From: Thiocystis violascens
GTDB taxonomy: Bacteria; Pseudomonadota; Gammaproteobacteria; Chromatiales; Chromatiaceae
Reading direction: 5' to 3'
Assembly (NCBI GenBank): GCA_020721065.1
Contig: DYNM01000001.1
Location: forward strand, 124,001 to 188,000
DNA length: 64,000 nt
Shown here one piece after another: positions 34,999 to 46,816 of this stretch (the first letter of the stretch is position 1; every line of letters begins with the position of its first letter). The translations under genes and the position numbers were made by a program. The notes beneath the pieces were generated by a model. The model was not told where the DNA came from. It saw only the letters and a program-made list of their open reading frames with translations, and made no database searches.

Positions 34999-35931
34999 GT
35001 GAAAAAAATCACCATTGTTGGAGCCGGTCGCGTCGGTGAAACAACGGCGCAAATTCTGGCAGAAACTGAATTGTGCTCCGAAATCGCACTATTTGATGTG
35101 CGCGAAGATGTTCCCGAAGGTGTGGCGCTGGATATTTTGCAAAGCGCACCTTTTTTTAAGTTTGATGCGGTGATTCACGGCAGTAATGATCCGCGTATTT
35201 TGCAAAATTCTGATTTGGTGATTATCACCGCCGGTTTTCCGCGCCAACCGGGGATGTCCCGCGCTGACGTGTTGGAAAGCAACGTGCGCATCATCGACCA
35301 AGTGACCGATCACATGCTGACGTATGCCCCCGACGCGATGGTGTTGGTGGTGTCCAATCCGGTCGATACGCTGACGTATCGCGTCGCGCAGCGCACTGGC
35401 TGGGGACGAGCGCGGGTGTTTGGTCAAGCTGGCGTGTTGGATGCGTCGCGGATGGCGAGCTTTATCGCGCAGGAAACTGGTTTTTCGAGCCGCGACATCA
35501 CCACGCTGGTGCTCGGCGGACACGGCGACACGATGGTGCCAGTGACGCGCTTTTGTACGATCAACGGCGTACCGATTGCGCACTTTTTGTCGGAAGAACG
35601 GATCGCCGCCATCGTCGAACGCACCCGCAAAGGCGGCGCAGAAATTCTCGCTTTGCGTAAAAATTCAAGTGCTTATGACGCTCCCGGCGCAGCAGTGGCC
35701 ACGATGGTTGACGCCATCGTCAATCATCGCCGCCGCGTGTTGCCCTGCGTTGCCCTGCTCGACGGCGAATATGGCGAGCGCGATTTAGCGATGGGCGTAC
35801 CGTGCATTCTTGGAGCGCATGGCATTGAATCCATTGTGGAATTAGAACTGAATGCTGCCGAAAGTGCCGACTTTTCTCAATCGGCGCAGGCAGTGCGAAC
35901 CGACATCGAACGGCTGCGCGACCTGAGTTAA
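34999..35931 (+). CDS. mdh: Malate dehydrogenase, LDH-like type
   Basis: This NAD-dependent TCA-cycle enzyme has 310 aa. The nucleotide-binding GAGRVGETTA lies at residues 8-17. Substrate-binding arginines R82 and R88 lie in FPRQPGMSRADV, where lactate dehydrogenases have glutamine at the first position, so malate specificity is preferred. The catalytic histidine is in GGHGDTMVP near residue 175 and VSNPVDTLT is conserved. The start is GTG with AAAAAGG about 9 bases upstream. A 9-bp GCGCGGCAA/TTGCCGCGC hairpin without a T-run follows the stop. Confidence 0.93.
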   Translation: MKKITIVGAGRVGETTAQILAETELCSEIALFDVREDVPEGVALDILQSAPFFKFDAVIHGSNDPRILQNSDLVIITAGFPRQPGMSRADVLESNVRIIDQVTDHMLTYAPDAMVLVVSNPVDTLTYRVAQRTGWGRARVFGQAGVLDASRMASFIAQETGFSSRDITTLVLGGHGDTMVPVTRFCTINGVPIAHFLSEERIAAIVERTRKGGAEILALRKNSSAYDAPGAAVATMVDAIVNHRRRVLPCVALLDGEYGERDLAMGVPCILGAHGIESIVELELNAAESADFSQSAQAVRTDIERLRDLS

Positions 35932-35939
35932 TCCGACTG

Positions 35940-35963
35940 GCGCGGCAAATCACCTTGCCGCGC
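35940..35963 (+). terminator. Hairpin after mdh
   Basis: A 9-bp perfect stem (35940-35948 with 35955-35963) and a 6-base loop follow the mdh stop by 8 bases. There is no T-run, so termination activity is uncertain. Confidence 0.45.
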
Positions 35964-36141
35964 ATCAATTCGCAATCCCTTGAAATACAATCTTTTTTAT
36001 AGCTGCGCCTTGTTTTTGTCACGCCAATTTCCCCGCATTTAAGTCCGAGCAACCTAGCGAAATCACTCAAATTTGTTATCTTTGAGCCTCATGCTTGGCG
36101 ACAACTTTTGACGGCGCTGTCACCGTCTCAGCGAGAACACC

Positions 36142-37224
36142 ATGTTTGGATTTGGGCGCAAAAATAATCCCCTTCTCGGCATCGACATCAGCTCCACCGC
36201 AATTAAAGTGATTGAGCTTTCTTATAAACCAAATAAAGCCAATTCAACGGCGAGTCAATATCGTTTAGAACGTTTTGCGATTGAACCCTTGCCATTTAAT
36301 GCCGTCGCTGAAAAAAAGATCGCTGATCCTGAAATTGTTGGGCAATGTGTCCGCAAAGCCGTGATTAAATCTGGCACCAAAACCAAACGCGCCGCCATAG
36401 CCGTCACCGGCACCACCGTGATTACTAAAGTGATTTCCCTTTCTGCAAATTTGACCGATGCCGAAATGGAAAGTCAAATTCAAATTGAAGCCGATCAATA
36501 TATTCCGCACCCGCTCGAAGAAGTTAATTTAGATTTTGATGTCATTGGACCAACGCCAAACAATCCGGCACTAGTCGATGTGTTATTAGCAGCATCGCGC
36601 CGTGAAAATGTTGATGATCGGGTAGCCGTGTTAGACATTGCGGGTTTAGTGGCAACGGTTGTTGATATTGAAGCCTATGCAATGGAAAACGCATGTTCGT
36701 TGCTCATTGAGCAAGGTGATCGCGCCATTGTTGCGGTGATTGATATTGGTGCTGCCAATACCACGTTATATGTGATCAATCAGGGACAGATTATTTACAC
36801 GCGGGAACAAAACTTTGGTGGGCAGAATTTGAAAGATGATTTGCAACGTCGTTTAGGGATTTCGCGTGAAGACGCCACGCAAAAAATTCTGGATGGCGAT
36901 TTAACAGAACCGCTCGAAAAAGAAGCCTTAGACGCTTTCAAAGAATCACTTTCACAACAAATCGGTCGCGCTCTCCAATTTTTCTATTCGGGCACCACAT
37001 TTAATCATGTTGACCGCGTGATTTTAGCGGGAGGATCAGCGAGTTTGCCGCGAATTGATGTGTTTATGGAAGAACGCTTAAAACTTCCCACCAGCATTGC
37101 CAATCCTTTTGCGCAAATGCCTTTAGCACCACAGATCAATGCCAAAGAATTATTATTTGAAGCACCCTGTCTGGTAGTTGCTGTTGGTTTAGCATTACGC
37201 AGCTTTGATCCACCGCGAGGATAA
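36142..37224 (+). CDS. pilM: Type IV pilus inner-membrane platform protein PilM
   Basis: This 360-aa actin-like cytoplasmic protein belongs to the pilus alignment complex and binds the PilN N-terminus. LLGIDISSTAIKVIELS is its first nucleotide-binding segment, DIGAANTTLYVI the second, and VILAGGSASLPRID the third. It opens the pilMNOPQ operon; pilN follows after 6 bp. The frequently associated ponA gene is not upstream; malate dehydrogenase is, 210 bp away. Confidence 0.95.
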   Translation: MFGFGRKNNPLLGIDISSTAIKVIELSYKPNKANSTASQYRLERFAIEPLPFNAVAEKKIADPEIVGQCVRKAVIKSGTKTKRAAIAVTGTTVITKVISLSANLTDAEMESQIQIEADQYIPHPLEEVNLDFDVIGPTPNNPALVDVLLAASRRENVDDRVAVLDIAGLVATVVDIEAYAMENACSLLIEQGDRAIVAVIDIGAANTTLYVINQGQIIYTREQNFGGQNLKDDLQRRLGISREDATQKILDGDLTEPLEKEALDAFKESLSQQIGRALQFFYSGTTFNHVDRVILAGGSASLPRIDVFMEERLKLPTSIANPFAQMPLAPQINAKELLFEAPCLVVAVGLALRSFDPPRG

Positions 37225-37230
37225 CAGCAA

Positions 37231-37839
37231 GTGGCACGCATTAATCTTCTTCCTTGGCGTGAAGCGGCGCGACAACAACGTCAGCAAGAGTTTTTAATTG
37301 CTGGTGGAATCGCGCTGGGAATCAGTTTAGTTATTGCGCTATTTGTGCATCTGTTTATTGAGGGACAAATCAGTAATCAATTGGCGCTGAATGATTATCT
37401 CAGTGCGGAGATTGCTAAACTTGATATTCAAATTAAAGAGATTAAAGATTTAGAGAAAACGAAAGAAGACCTCACTTCGCGGATGGAGGTGATTCAGCAA
37501 CGGCAAAAAAGTCGCCCGGAAATTGTACGGTTGTTTGATGAATTAGTCACCGCGTTGCCAGAAGGCGTGTATCTCACGCTATTACAGCAAAATGGTTATA
37601 GTGTGCGCTTAGAAGGACGCGCCCAATCAAATGCGAGGGTGTCTGCGTTTATGCGTAAAATTGAAACGTCACAAGCGATTGGCAAACCTCGCTTATTGTT
37701 AATTGAAAACAAAGAGAAAACAGATACCGGCTTGAGCCACTTTAGCTTGAATTTTAGTCAAATCACTTCCGCCGATGAAGAAGAGAACAAACAGACTAAA
37801 AAACCCGCAAAGCCTGTTGCTAAAGCTGCTGCAAAATAA
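37231..37839 (+). CDS. pilN: Type IV pilus biogenesis protein PilN
   Basis: This is a 202-aa bitopic inner-membrane protein. The cytoplasmic N-terminus ARINLLPWREAARQQRQQEF carries the conserved PilM-binding INLLPWR motif. One transmembrane helix (about 24-44) is followed by a coiled coil and a ferredoxin-like periplasmic domain. The tail is Lys/Ala/Pro-rich. The start is GTG with GAGG 9 bases upstream. It forms the periplasmic heterodimer with PilO, whose gene follows after 32 bp. Confidence 0.95.
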   Translation: MARINLLPWREAARQQRQQEFLIAGGIALGISLVIALFVHLFIEGQISNQLALNDYLSAEIAKLDIQIKEIKDLEKTKEDLTSRMEVIQQRQKSRPEIVRLFDELVTALPEGVYLTLLQQNGYSVRLEGRAQSNARVSAFMRKIETSQAIGKPRLLLIENKEKTDTGLSHFSLNFSQITSADEEENKQTKKPAKPVAKAAAK

Positions 37840-37871
37840 CGTCACATTCATCATTATTATGGCGTCTCGTC

Positions 37872-38501
37872 ATGGATTTAAATGACATTGATTTGAATGA
37901 TCTTGATCTCAGTGGTTTTGGTGAATGGCCAATTCCGGTAAAGGCAGTCACCATTTTAATTGCCTGTATCGCGCTGGGTGGTTTGGCGTACTATTTTGAC
38001 AGCCAAGAACAACTGCTGCGTTTAGAACAAGCGCAAGAAAAAGAAACGGAATTGCGGATGCAATTTGAAGCCAAACAAAGCAAAGCCGCCAATCTGGATG
38101 CGTATCGCCAACAGCTTGCGGAAATGCAGGAATCTTTTGGGGCAATGTTGCGGCAATTACCTGATAAAACTGAAGTTGCCTCGCTGTTAGTTGATGTCTC
38201 GCAAACCGGATTGGCAAATGGCTTGAAGTTTGAACTTTTTCAGCCACGAGAAGAATTAGTGAAAGAGTTTTATGCTGAGTTGCCAATTGATATTCGCGTG
38301 ACCGGCAATTATCACGATTTTGGTCGTTTTATTAGCGGGTTGGCAGCGTTGCCGCGTATTGTGACCGTCCATGACGTTAAAATTATTGCGGCAGCAGTCA
38401 AATCAACCAGCGAAGCGAAAAACACGCCAAATCCTATTCCTCAATTAACCCTTGAAGCAACAGTTAAGACGTATCGTTATCTTGAGGAGAGTGGCAAATG
38501 A
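37872..38501 (+). CDS. pilO: Type IV pilus biogenesis protein PilO
   Basis: The 209-aa inner-membrane protein has an acidic N-terminus with alternating D/L/N residues, one transmembrane helix (about 24-42), a coiled coil (48-90) and a periplasmic domain containing ELPIDIRVTGNYHDFGRFISG, the strongest family signature. It partners with PilN and contacts PilP. Its TGA overlaps the pilP start by 4 bases (ATGA). Confidence 0.95.
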   Translation: MDLNDIDLNDLDLSGFGEWPIPVKAVTILIACIALGGLAYYFDSQEQLLRLEQAQEKETELRMQFEAKQSKAANLDAYRQQLAEMQESFGAMLRQLPDKTEVASLLVDVSQTGLANGLKFELFQPREELVKEFYAELPIDIRVTGNYHDFGRFISGLAALPRIVTVHDVKIIAAAVKSTSEAKNTPNPIPQLTLEATVKTYRYLEESGK

Positions 38502-39031
38502 TGCGCCGTTGTCTATGGTTTGGGTCGATTGTAGCGTTCTGTATTATACCACTATTTGGTTGTAGTAATAGTGATATGACGACATTAGAAAACTATACGC
38601 AAGAAGTGAAACGGCGCAAACCAAGACCAATTGCGCCCTTGCCAGAAATTAAACCGATTGAGACCTTTGTGTATACGCCGGGTGAGCGGCGCGACCCCTT
38701 TGTTCCAGACGCACAAGCAATGCCAGTTGAAGAAGAAAAACCGATTGAAAGTGAATTAGCGCCTGATCCAAATCGTCGCAAAGAAGAATTAGAAAATGTG
38801 CCGCTAGATTCATTGCAGATGGTTGGAACACTCGATCAAGGTAACGAACGTTGGGCGCTGATTAAAACGAAAGAAGGTATTTTACATCGAGTGAAAGTTG
38901 GCAATTATTTAGGATTAAATAACGGACAAATCACGCAAATCAGTGACAGTGATATTAAACTCAATGAAATTGTTGCTGATGTGCCCGGGCAGTGGCAAGA
39001 ACGCGCCGCCATGATCAGTTTAAGCCCATAA
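38498..39031 (+). CDS. pilP: Type IV pilus lipoprotein PilP
   Basis: The 177-aa lipoprotein has lipobox PLFGC (C22) after a hydrophobic signal. A flexible proline-rich region carries GERRDPF, then a small beta-domain with LDSLQMVGTL and VGNYLGLNNGQI, which are standard PilP motifs. It links the PilNO platform to the PilQ secretin. Two tandem ATGs (38498, 38501) could serve; the first overlaps the pilO stop. Confidence 0.95.
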   Translation: MMRRCLWFGSIVAFCIIPLFGCSNSDMTTLENYTQEVKRRKPRPIAPLPEIKPIETFVYTPGERRDPFVPDAQAMPVEEEKPIESELAPDPNRRKEELENVPLDSLQMVGTLDQGNERWALIKTKEGILHRVKVGNYLGLNNGQITQISDSDIKLNEIVADVPGQWQERAAMISLSP

Positions 39032-39049
39032 CGCGAGGATGTTATTCAC

Positions 39050-42480
<3,431 letters not shown>

Positions 42481-42522
42481 CGCGCCAGCCGCTTTTTCAT
42501 TCTGTCATCCTGACTTGTTCCG

Positions 42523-42783
42523 ATGCCTCAAATCACTCTGTACACCACTTTGATTTGCCCATATTGCCACCGCGCCAAACGGCTATTGAAACGCAAAGGC
42601 GTTGTTTTTCAAGAGATTGCGGTTGATCGTGATCCGGCGCAATTTGACATCATGGTCACTCGCAGCCGCCGTTACACCGTGCCGCAGATTTTCATTGATG
42701 ATCACGCCATCGGCGGTTATGACGATCTGGCGCTGCTCGACGAACGCGGCGAACTCGACGCATTGCTGGAGCTGACGCGATGA
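42523..42783 (+). CDS. grxC: Glutaredoxin 3
   Basis: This 86-aa glutathione-dependent oxidoreductase has active site CPYC (C13-C16, in TLICPYCHRAK). TVPQIFIDDHAIGGYDDL gives the cis-proline and GSH-binding GG-D. The gene lies 42 bp after tgt and its TGA overlaps the hslR ATG by 4 bases. Confidence 0.95.
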   Translation: MPQITLYTTLICPYCHRAKRLLKRKGVVFQEIAVDRDPAQFDIMVTRSRRYTVPQIFIDDHAIGGYDDLALLDERGELDALLELTR

Positions 42784-43178
42784 ACGCAGCGAGTGAATTA
42801 ACCGAATTGCGTTTAGATAAATGGCTGTGGGCGGCGCGGTTTTTCAAAACTCGTCCGCTGGCGGTGGAGGCGATTAACGGCGGCAAAATTCAGGTCAACG
42901 GGCAGCGTGCGAAACCGAGCCACAGTGTGCGAGCCGGGCAGCAGTTGACAATTCACAAAGACAGCTTGATCTGGGACATCGAGGTGCTGGCGCTCAATCG
43001 TCAGCGGCGACCCGCGAGCGAGGCGGCGTTGCTGTATCGGGAAGAGGAAGCGAGTCGGGAACGGCGAGCGGTGGCGGTGCAGGAACGCCGTGATCTGGGC
43101 AGCGGCGATGCGACTAAACCGAATAAACGCGAGCGGCGCTTGATTCAACAATTTACGGGACGCGGTGAGACGAATTGA
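42780..43178 (+). CDS. hslR: Heat-shock protein 15 (S4-domain RNA-binding protein)
   Basis: This 132-aa protein has an N-terminal S4 domain, with LRLDKWLWAARFFKTRPLA and INGGKIQVNGQRAKPS, and a basic C-terminal tail. Hsp15 recycles stalled 50S subunits carrying nascent peptidyl-tRNA. It overlaps grxC upstream (ATGA) and its stop overlaps a possible TTG start of the next gene (TTGA). Confidence 0.93.
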   Translation: MNAASELTELRLDKWLWAARFFKTRPLAVEAINGGKIQVNGQRAKPSHSVRAGQQLTIHKDSLIWDIEVLALNRQRRPASEAALLYREEEASRERRAVAVQERRDLGSGDATKPNKRERRLIQQFTGRGETN

Positions 43179-44074
43179 CGGCAATGGTGACCATGAACGG
43201 TAAAACTGCGTTGATTACTGGCGCAAATTCGGGTTTAGGCAAGGCGTTGGCGCTGGCGTTGGCGCACGAGGGTTGGCGCGTGGGTTTGGTGGTGCGCAAT
43301 GCGGAACGCGGCGCAGCGGCAATGGCGGAGATCGCGGCGGCGACTGGCAATCAAGAGTTGTATTTATTTGTTGCAGATTTGGTGGAGCAAACGGAGATTC
43401 GCCGCTTGGCTGCCGAGGTCAACGCGCAGTTTGCGCAGTTACATCTGCTTATTAACAATGCGGCAACTGCGTATCCGACGCGCCAGCTCAGTTCTGATGG
43501 GATTGAATGCGCATTAGCGGTGAATCATTTAGCGCCATTTTTATTAACGCATTTATTATTAGAACTTCTAAAATCCAGTGCGCCAGCGCGAATTGTGACG
43601 GTCGGTACGCGCATGAATACGGCGCTGGAATTCAATGATTTGCAGTGGGAGCGGCGGCGCTATCGGCAACAACAGGCGTATGGACAGTCGAAACTTGGCA
43701 ATTTGCATTTCACGTTCGAGCTGGCGCGACGGTTGGATGGCAGCGGAGTGACGACCAATTGTGTGTTTCCGGGCGTATTTCGCTCGAATCTCGGCGGCAC
43801 TGACGGGGCGCAGGGGTGGTTTTGGAAGTTGGTGGCACTGCTGTTGGGCTGGGCGCTGCCGACGCCGGAACAGGCAGCATTGCGGGTGTTGTTTGTGGCC
43901 ACTCATCCGCTGGTGGGCGGAATCAGTGGCACTTATTTTGGGAACCGCAAACCGTTACAGGCTCCGGCGCAGGCGTTGGATGTGCGTGCCAATCGGCAAT
44001 TGTGGCGAGCCAGTGAAATGCTGACCGGTCTCTTGCCGTTGGCACCCAGTCCGCTGCGCCAGCTCAGGCTGTGA
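43175..44074 (+). CDS. Short-chain dehydrogenase/reductase
   Basis: The 299-aa Rossmann enzyme has NAD(P)-binding TGANSGLGKA near residue 15, LLINNAATAYPT, and the catalytic Y-x3-K in AYGQSKLGNLHF. It is most like the retinol-dehydrogenase-like group of SDRs; the substrate is unknown. The start is uncertain: TTG at 43175 overlaps the hslR stop with GGTGAG upstream, while ATGs at 43184 and 43193 would give the more standard MNGKTALITG start. Its last 11 bases overlap the 3' end of the convergent EF-hand gene. Confidence 0.85.
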   Translation: MTAMVTMNGKTALITGANSGLGKALALALAHEGWRVGLVVRNAERGAAAMAEIAAATGNQELYLFVADLVEQTEIRRLAAEVNAQFAQLHLLINNAATAYPTRQLSSDGIECALAVNHLAPFLLTHLLLELLKSSAPARIVTVGTRMNTALEFNDLQWERRRYRQQQAYGQSKLGNLHFTFELARRLDGSGVTTNCVFPGVFRSNLGGTDGAQGWFWKLVALLLGWALPTPEQAALRVLFVATHPLVGGISGTYFGNRKPLQAPAQALDVRANRQLWRASEMLTGLLPLAPSPLRQLRL

Positions 44075-44777
44075 CGGACAGCCCGGTTTGATAGGTTGAG
44101 GAAATGCCGGCGCGAGACTGTTGCTGCGCCGGTTGTGCCAGCCCATACGCATCCATCAATTGCATGATGCGCTGTTGCAACGCATCCCCAGTACTTTTAC
44201 TGCTACCAGTCGTCGAAGTGGTGGACGCGGTCGCAGTGGTCGTCTCATCAGCAGTTGTCGTCGCAGCGGTTGCTGTCGTTGTGGACTCGGTTTGACTGGT
44301 CAAAATCACCGCTAACGATTCTGCCGCACTAACGACGCCATCACCATTGGTATCGCTCGGATCAAGCAAGGTTGCTGCCGTCGTGGTATCCGTCGCTTCA
44401 GCAGGAGGTGGCGGCGGAGGTGGACCGCCGCCGGGTCCACCAGGACCGCCCATACCGCGCCCAGCACCAACATCCATGCCCTGAGCATATTGAGCGCCGT
44501 CTGCCAAATTTTGCAGAGCGCCCGCAATTTCCTCAGCGGTTGCTTGGCCATCTTGATTGCCGTCAAAGGCAGAAAACACCTCTTCAGCATCCGGCACTGT
44601 CGTCGTGCTATTGGGCGCAGTCTGCGCAAAAGCAGCTTGTAAATCAGCAACATCGAGATAACCTTTACCTTCGGTATCCAGATTTGCCACAAGCGTTTCA
44701 GCCGCTTTCAACGGTTCTGGGCGTTGTATTCGCGCCAGATTGGGCATCATTGATGCACCACCAATTGCATTAACCAT
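44064..44777 (-). CDS. EF-hand protein with poly-Pro and Ser/Thr-rich linkers
   Basis: The 237-aa protein has three EF-hand-like loops: DTEGKGYLDVAD (about 34), DGNQDGQATAEE (about 72) and DTNGDGVVSAAE (about 143); the last two have canonical D-x-D/N-x-D...E ligands. A glycine-proline stretch with seven consecutive prolines and a long Thr/Ala-rich region separate them from a C-terminal helix LQQRIMQLMDAYG. There is no signal peptide. GGAGG precedes the ATG. A calcium-binding role is likely; the function is otherwise unknown. It overlaps the end of the convergent SDR gene by 11 bases, leaving no room for a terminator. Confidence 0.85.
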   Translation of the reverse strand: MVNAIGGASMMPNLARIQRPEPLKAAETLVANLDTEGKGYLDVADLQAAFAQTAPNSTTTVPDAEEVFSAFDGNQDGQATAEEIAGALQNLADGAQYAQGMDVGAGRGMGGPGGPGGGPPPPPPPAEATDTTTAATLLDPSDTNGDGVVSAAESLAVILTSQTESTTTATAATTTADETTTATASTTSTTGSSKSTGDALQQRIMQLMDAYGLAQPAQQQSRAGISSTYQTGLSVTA

Positions 44778-44862
44778 TACAGCCTCCGTATTCGTATCAA
44801 TAACACTGAGCGCAGTTTTTGCTCAACCCCATCACATCTTTAGTATAGAACACACTCCCATT

Positions 44863-45177
44863 TTACTCCTCGCAAGGTGGACGATAATTTGGGTCTTTGG
44901 GATTAAGAAAAATGAAATGAAATTGTCCCGGTTCAATTTCCACATAATCCATCGTTGCTTGATCAAGTAACAACGCCTGCTCCGGCGTCATGACTACCGC
45001 AATCCCTTCACAATTCAAGCGAATATCATCCTCAGTGTATTCATCAAATCCCATCCGATACACAATTTCTCCATCTGGCTGCTGGGCTGCTGCCAATCGT
45101 AATGACATTCCCTCAGTGCCGCCTTGATGTGCCGCTTTCAATACCTGCGCGGCAGCAGTTGCTGTGAGCTTAAACAT
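44863..45177 (-). CDS. HesB/IscA-like protein lacking the canonical cysteine set
   Basis: The ATG at 45177 has AGGA 7 bases upstream; the longer frame to 45276 is rejected. The 104-aa product starts FKLTATAAAQVLKAA and includes GFDEYTEDD and VVMTPEQALLLDQATMDYVE, the A-type Fe-S carrier pattern. A-type carriers ligate clusters through one mid-domain cysteine and a C-terminal C-x-C; here only one cysteine (NCEG) and a single C near the end (PPCEE) are seen, so it may not carry clusters. It is divergent from the tandem DUF302-like gene across 230 bp. Confidence 0.78.
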   Translation of the reverse strand: MFKLTATAAAQVLKAAHQGGTEGMSLRLAAAQQPDGEIVYRMGFDEYTEDDIRLNCEGIAVVMTPEQALLLDQATMDYVEIEPGQFHFIFLNPKDPNYRPPCEE

Positions 45178-45318
45178 TGCAAATCCTGATCTGTTAAAAA
45201 GCAAGTCATCCGAAAGTATGCCACGCTTTGCACGGTGCTGGCGCTCAACGCCAGCATTTGCGCTCGGCAGTTGCAACTGACAACTTGTTGGCTATGGATA
45301 GCACTATCAAGGTAAGAG

Positions 45319-45347
45319 TTGACGACCTTAGTGACAACCTAGATACT
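45319..45347 (+). promoter_or_regulatory. Candidate sigma-70 promoter of the tandem DUF302-like gene
   Basis: TTGACG at 45319-45324 and GATACT at 45342-45347 are spaced by exactly 17 bases. Initiation near 45354 would leave a leader of about 54 bases. Confidence 0.6.
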
Positions 45348-45407
45348 CACTGACGTAAGACGAACGATAAAAATACTGTTTTACTATCCTTAACGAGGAG
45401 GTTATTG

Positions 45408-46733
45408 ATGATTCGGCGTATTGTTATTTCCAGCGGATTGCTGTTAGCGTTTTTATTCAGTCCCAGCATATTCGCTGCTGGTTTTTCACCATTCGTTCAA
45501 ATCGCAACGGTACCTGCCGTGTGGAAAAACGGCAAAGTAGATGCAGCGGCAACCTATAAACGAGCGGCTGATATTGCATTTACAATTGCTGCCTTTGTTG
45601 TTAAAAAAGATGAATCAACGTTAGGTTTAACAGAAAGCAATTGGGTATTAGGTGGCGTGGCAGAAGGTGCAACCGTTAAAGATACTGATATTAAAGCAGC
45701 CATTTTAGATGTTCCTACCCATTTACCCATCAATCCCAATCTTCCTATTTCGGCAACCAACACTAAAAAGATCAACATTCTTGAAGTGTGCAATCAGATT
45801 TTTGCAAGTAAAGCATTGGGCGTCACCCCGATAGTTGGCACCACTCATGTTGCCAATGGTCATTTACATGCCACCGCTTTACCTTGTGAAGTGGCTGTCT
45901 ATGCAGATGAATACGATATTAAAATTGAAATGCTCAATGCCGAAGCAATTTTCAGTTTATTCTTTACGGATGTGTTATTCGGTAAACAGATGCAAAATCA
46001 AGCCTTCGCTACAGAACTGCAAAAGTTACCAGCGCAAGTCAACGCAGAATTACCAGCAATTGTTTATCAAGCACTCACTGATGCAAAAATTGCCTATTTA
46101 GCAGATGATTGGTCAAAAGGACCTTGGTTTAGAGATGAGTGGGATATGGTACGCGCTTTGTTATCAACGCCGATGAATTCACCGTATGTTCATTTCACTT
46201 ATACCAAAGCGGATGGCAAGGTCTTTTCAGATGATGACGTGCTAACGGTAGCAAAAACGATTATTGCCACCTTGACTGTGAATGGTACTGCTGGCGCGGG
46301 TATTCACGATGCAGCATTAGAAGCGCAATTGAGCACTGGTTCACAATGGCGATCAGCACGCCCAGCTCCATTATCATTACCTGGTGGAATTAAACTGATT
46401 GAAGGTTGCTCACCGCTATATGCAAAACAAGCACTGACTACTGGTTTTTATCACGCCACCGCCTTGCCGTGTGAATTGGCAGTAGTGAAAACTGCGGATA
46501 GCAAGCAGCTTCTTATTAGCTTCCTCGATCCGCATTTTATGTTTAACGCTTTATTTTCAGATGCGTTTGACCACATGAATGATGAACAACTTGCCGCGTT
46601 TGCAACCTTACCTGATGTGGTATTAGATGATTTGCAAATCATTGTTGATTATGCGCTTAACGAGAAATTACCCGCTAAAGGAATTGAACTAAAAGCGCCC
46701 GTTTCTTTCTATTACGATATGCTGCCATTCTGA
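45408..46733 (+). CDS. Secreted protein with two DUF302-like domains
   Basis: The ATG has a perfect GAGGAGG. The 441-aa product has a signal peptide ending at SIFAAG. Two related halves each contain the DUF302-type core: HATALPCEVAVY (about residue 155) and HATALPCELAVV (about 347), each followed about ten residues later by a strand and a D/N-x-x-F-M/S-F segment before an F-x-D. The invariant cysteine in ALPCE in both halves suggests a redox or metal-related site. The domain between them (about 190-300) includes DDVLTVAKTIIATL. The function is unknown. It is a single-gene unit with its own promoter and terminator. Confidence 0.8.
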   Translation: MIRRIVISSGLLLAFLFSPSIFAAGFSPFVQIATVPAVWKNGKVDAAATYKRAADIAFTIAAFVVKKDESTLGLTESNWVLGGVAEGATVKDTDIKAAILDVPTHLPINPNLPISATNTKKINILEVCNQIFASKALGVTPIVGTTHVANGHLHATALPCEVAVYADEYDIKIEMLNAEAIFSLFFTDVLFGKQMQNQAFATELQKLPAQVNAELPAIVYQALTDAKIAYLADDWSKGPWFRDEWDMVRALLSTPMNSPYVHFTYTKADGKVFSDDDVLTVAKTIIATLTVNGTAGAGIHDAALEAQLSTGSQWRSARPAPLSLPGGIKLIEGCSPLYAKQALTTGFYHATALPCELAVVKTADSKQLLISFLDPHFMFNALFSDAFDHMNDEQLAAFATLPDVVLDDLQIIVDYALNEKLPAKGIELKAPVSFYYDMLPF

Positions 46734-46761
46734 GCAGCGCACCGCGTAATAAACGCAATAA

Positions 46762-46785
46762 AAAACACGCTGCCGCGTGTTTTTT
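46762..46785. terminator. Bidirectional terminator
   Basis: AAAACACGC / GCGTGTTTT around a TGCC loop, with A- and T-runs on the flanks, lies between the DUF302-like gene and convergent flgL. Confidence 0.88.
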
Positions 46786-46816
46786 AGTCTCCAGCTTTTA
46801 CAACAGTTAGTTAATA

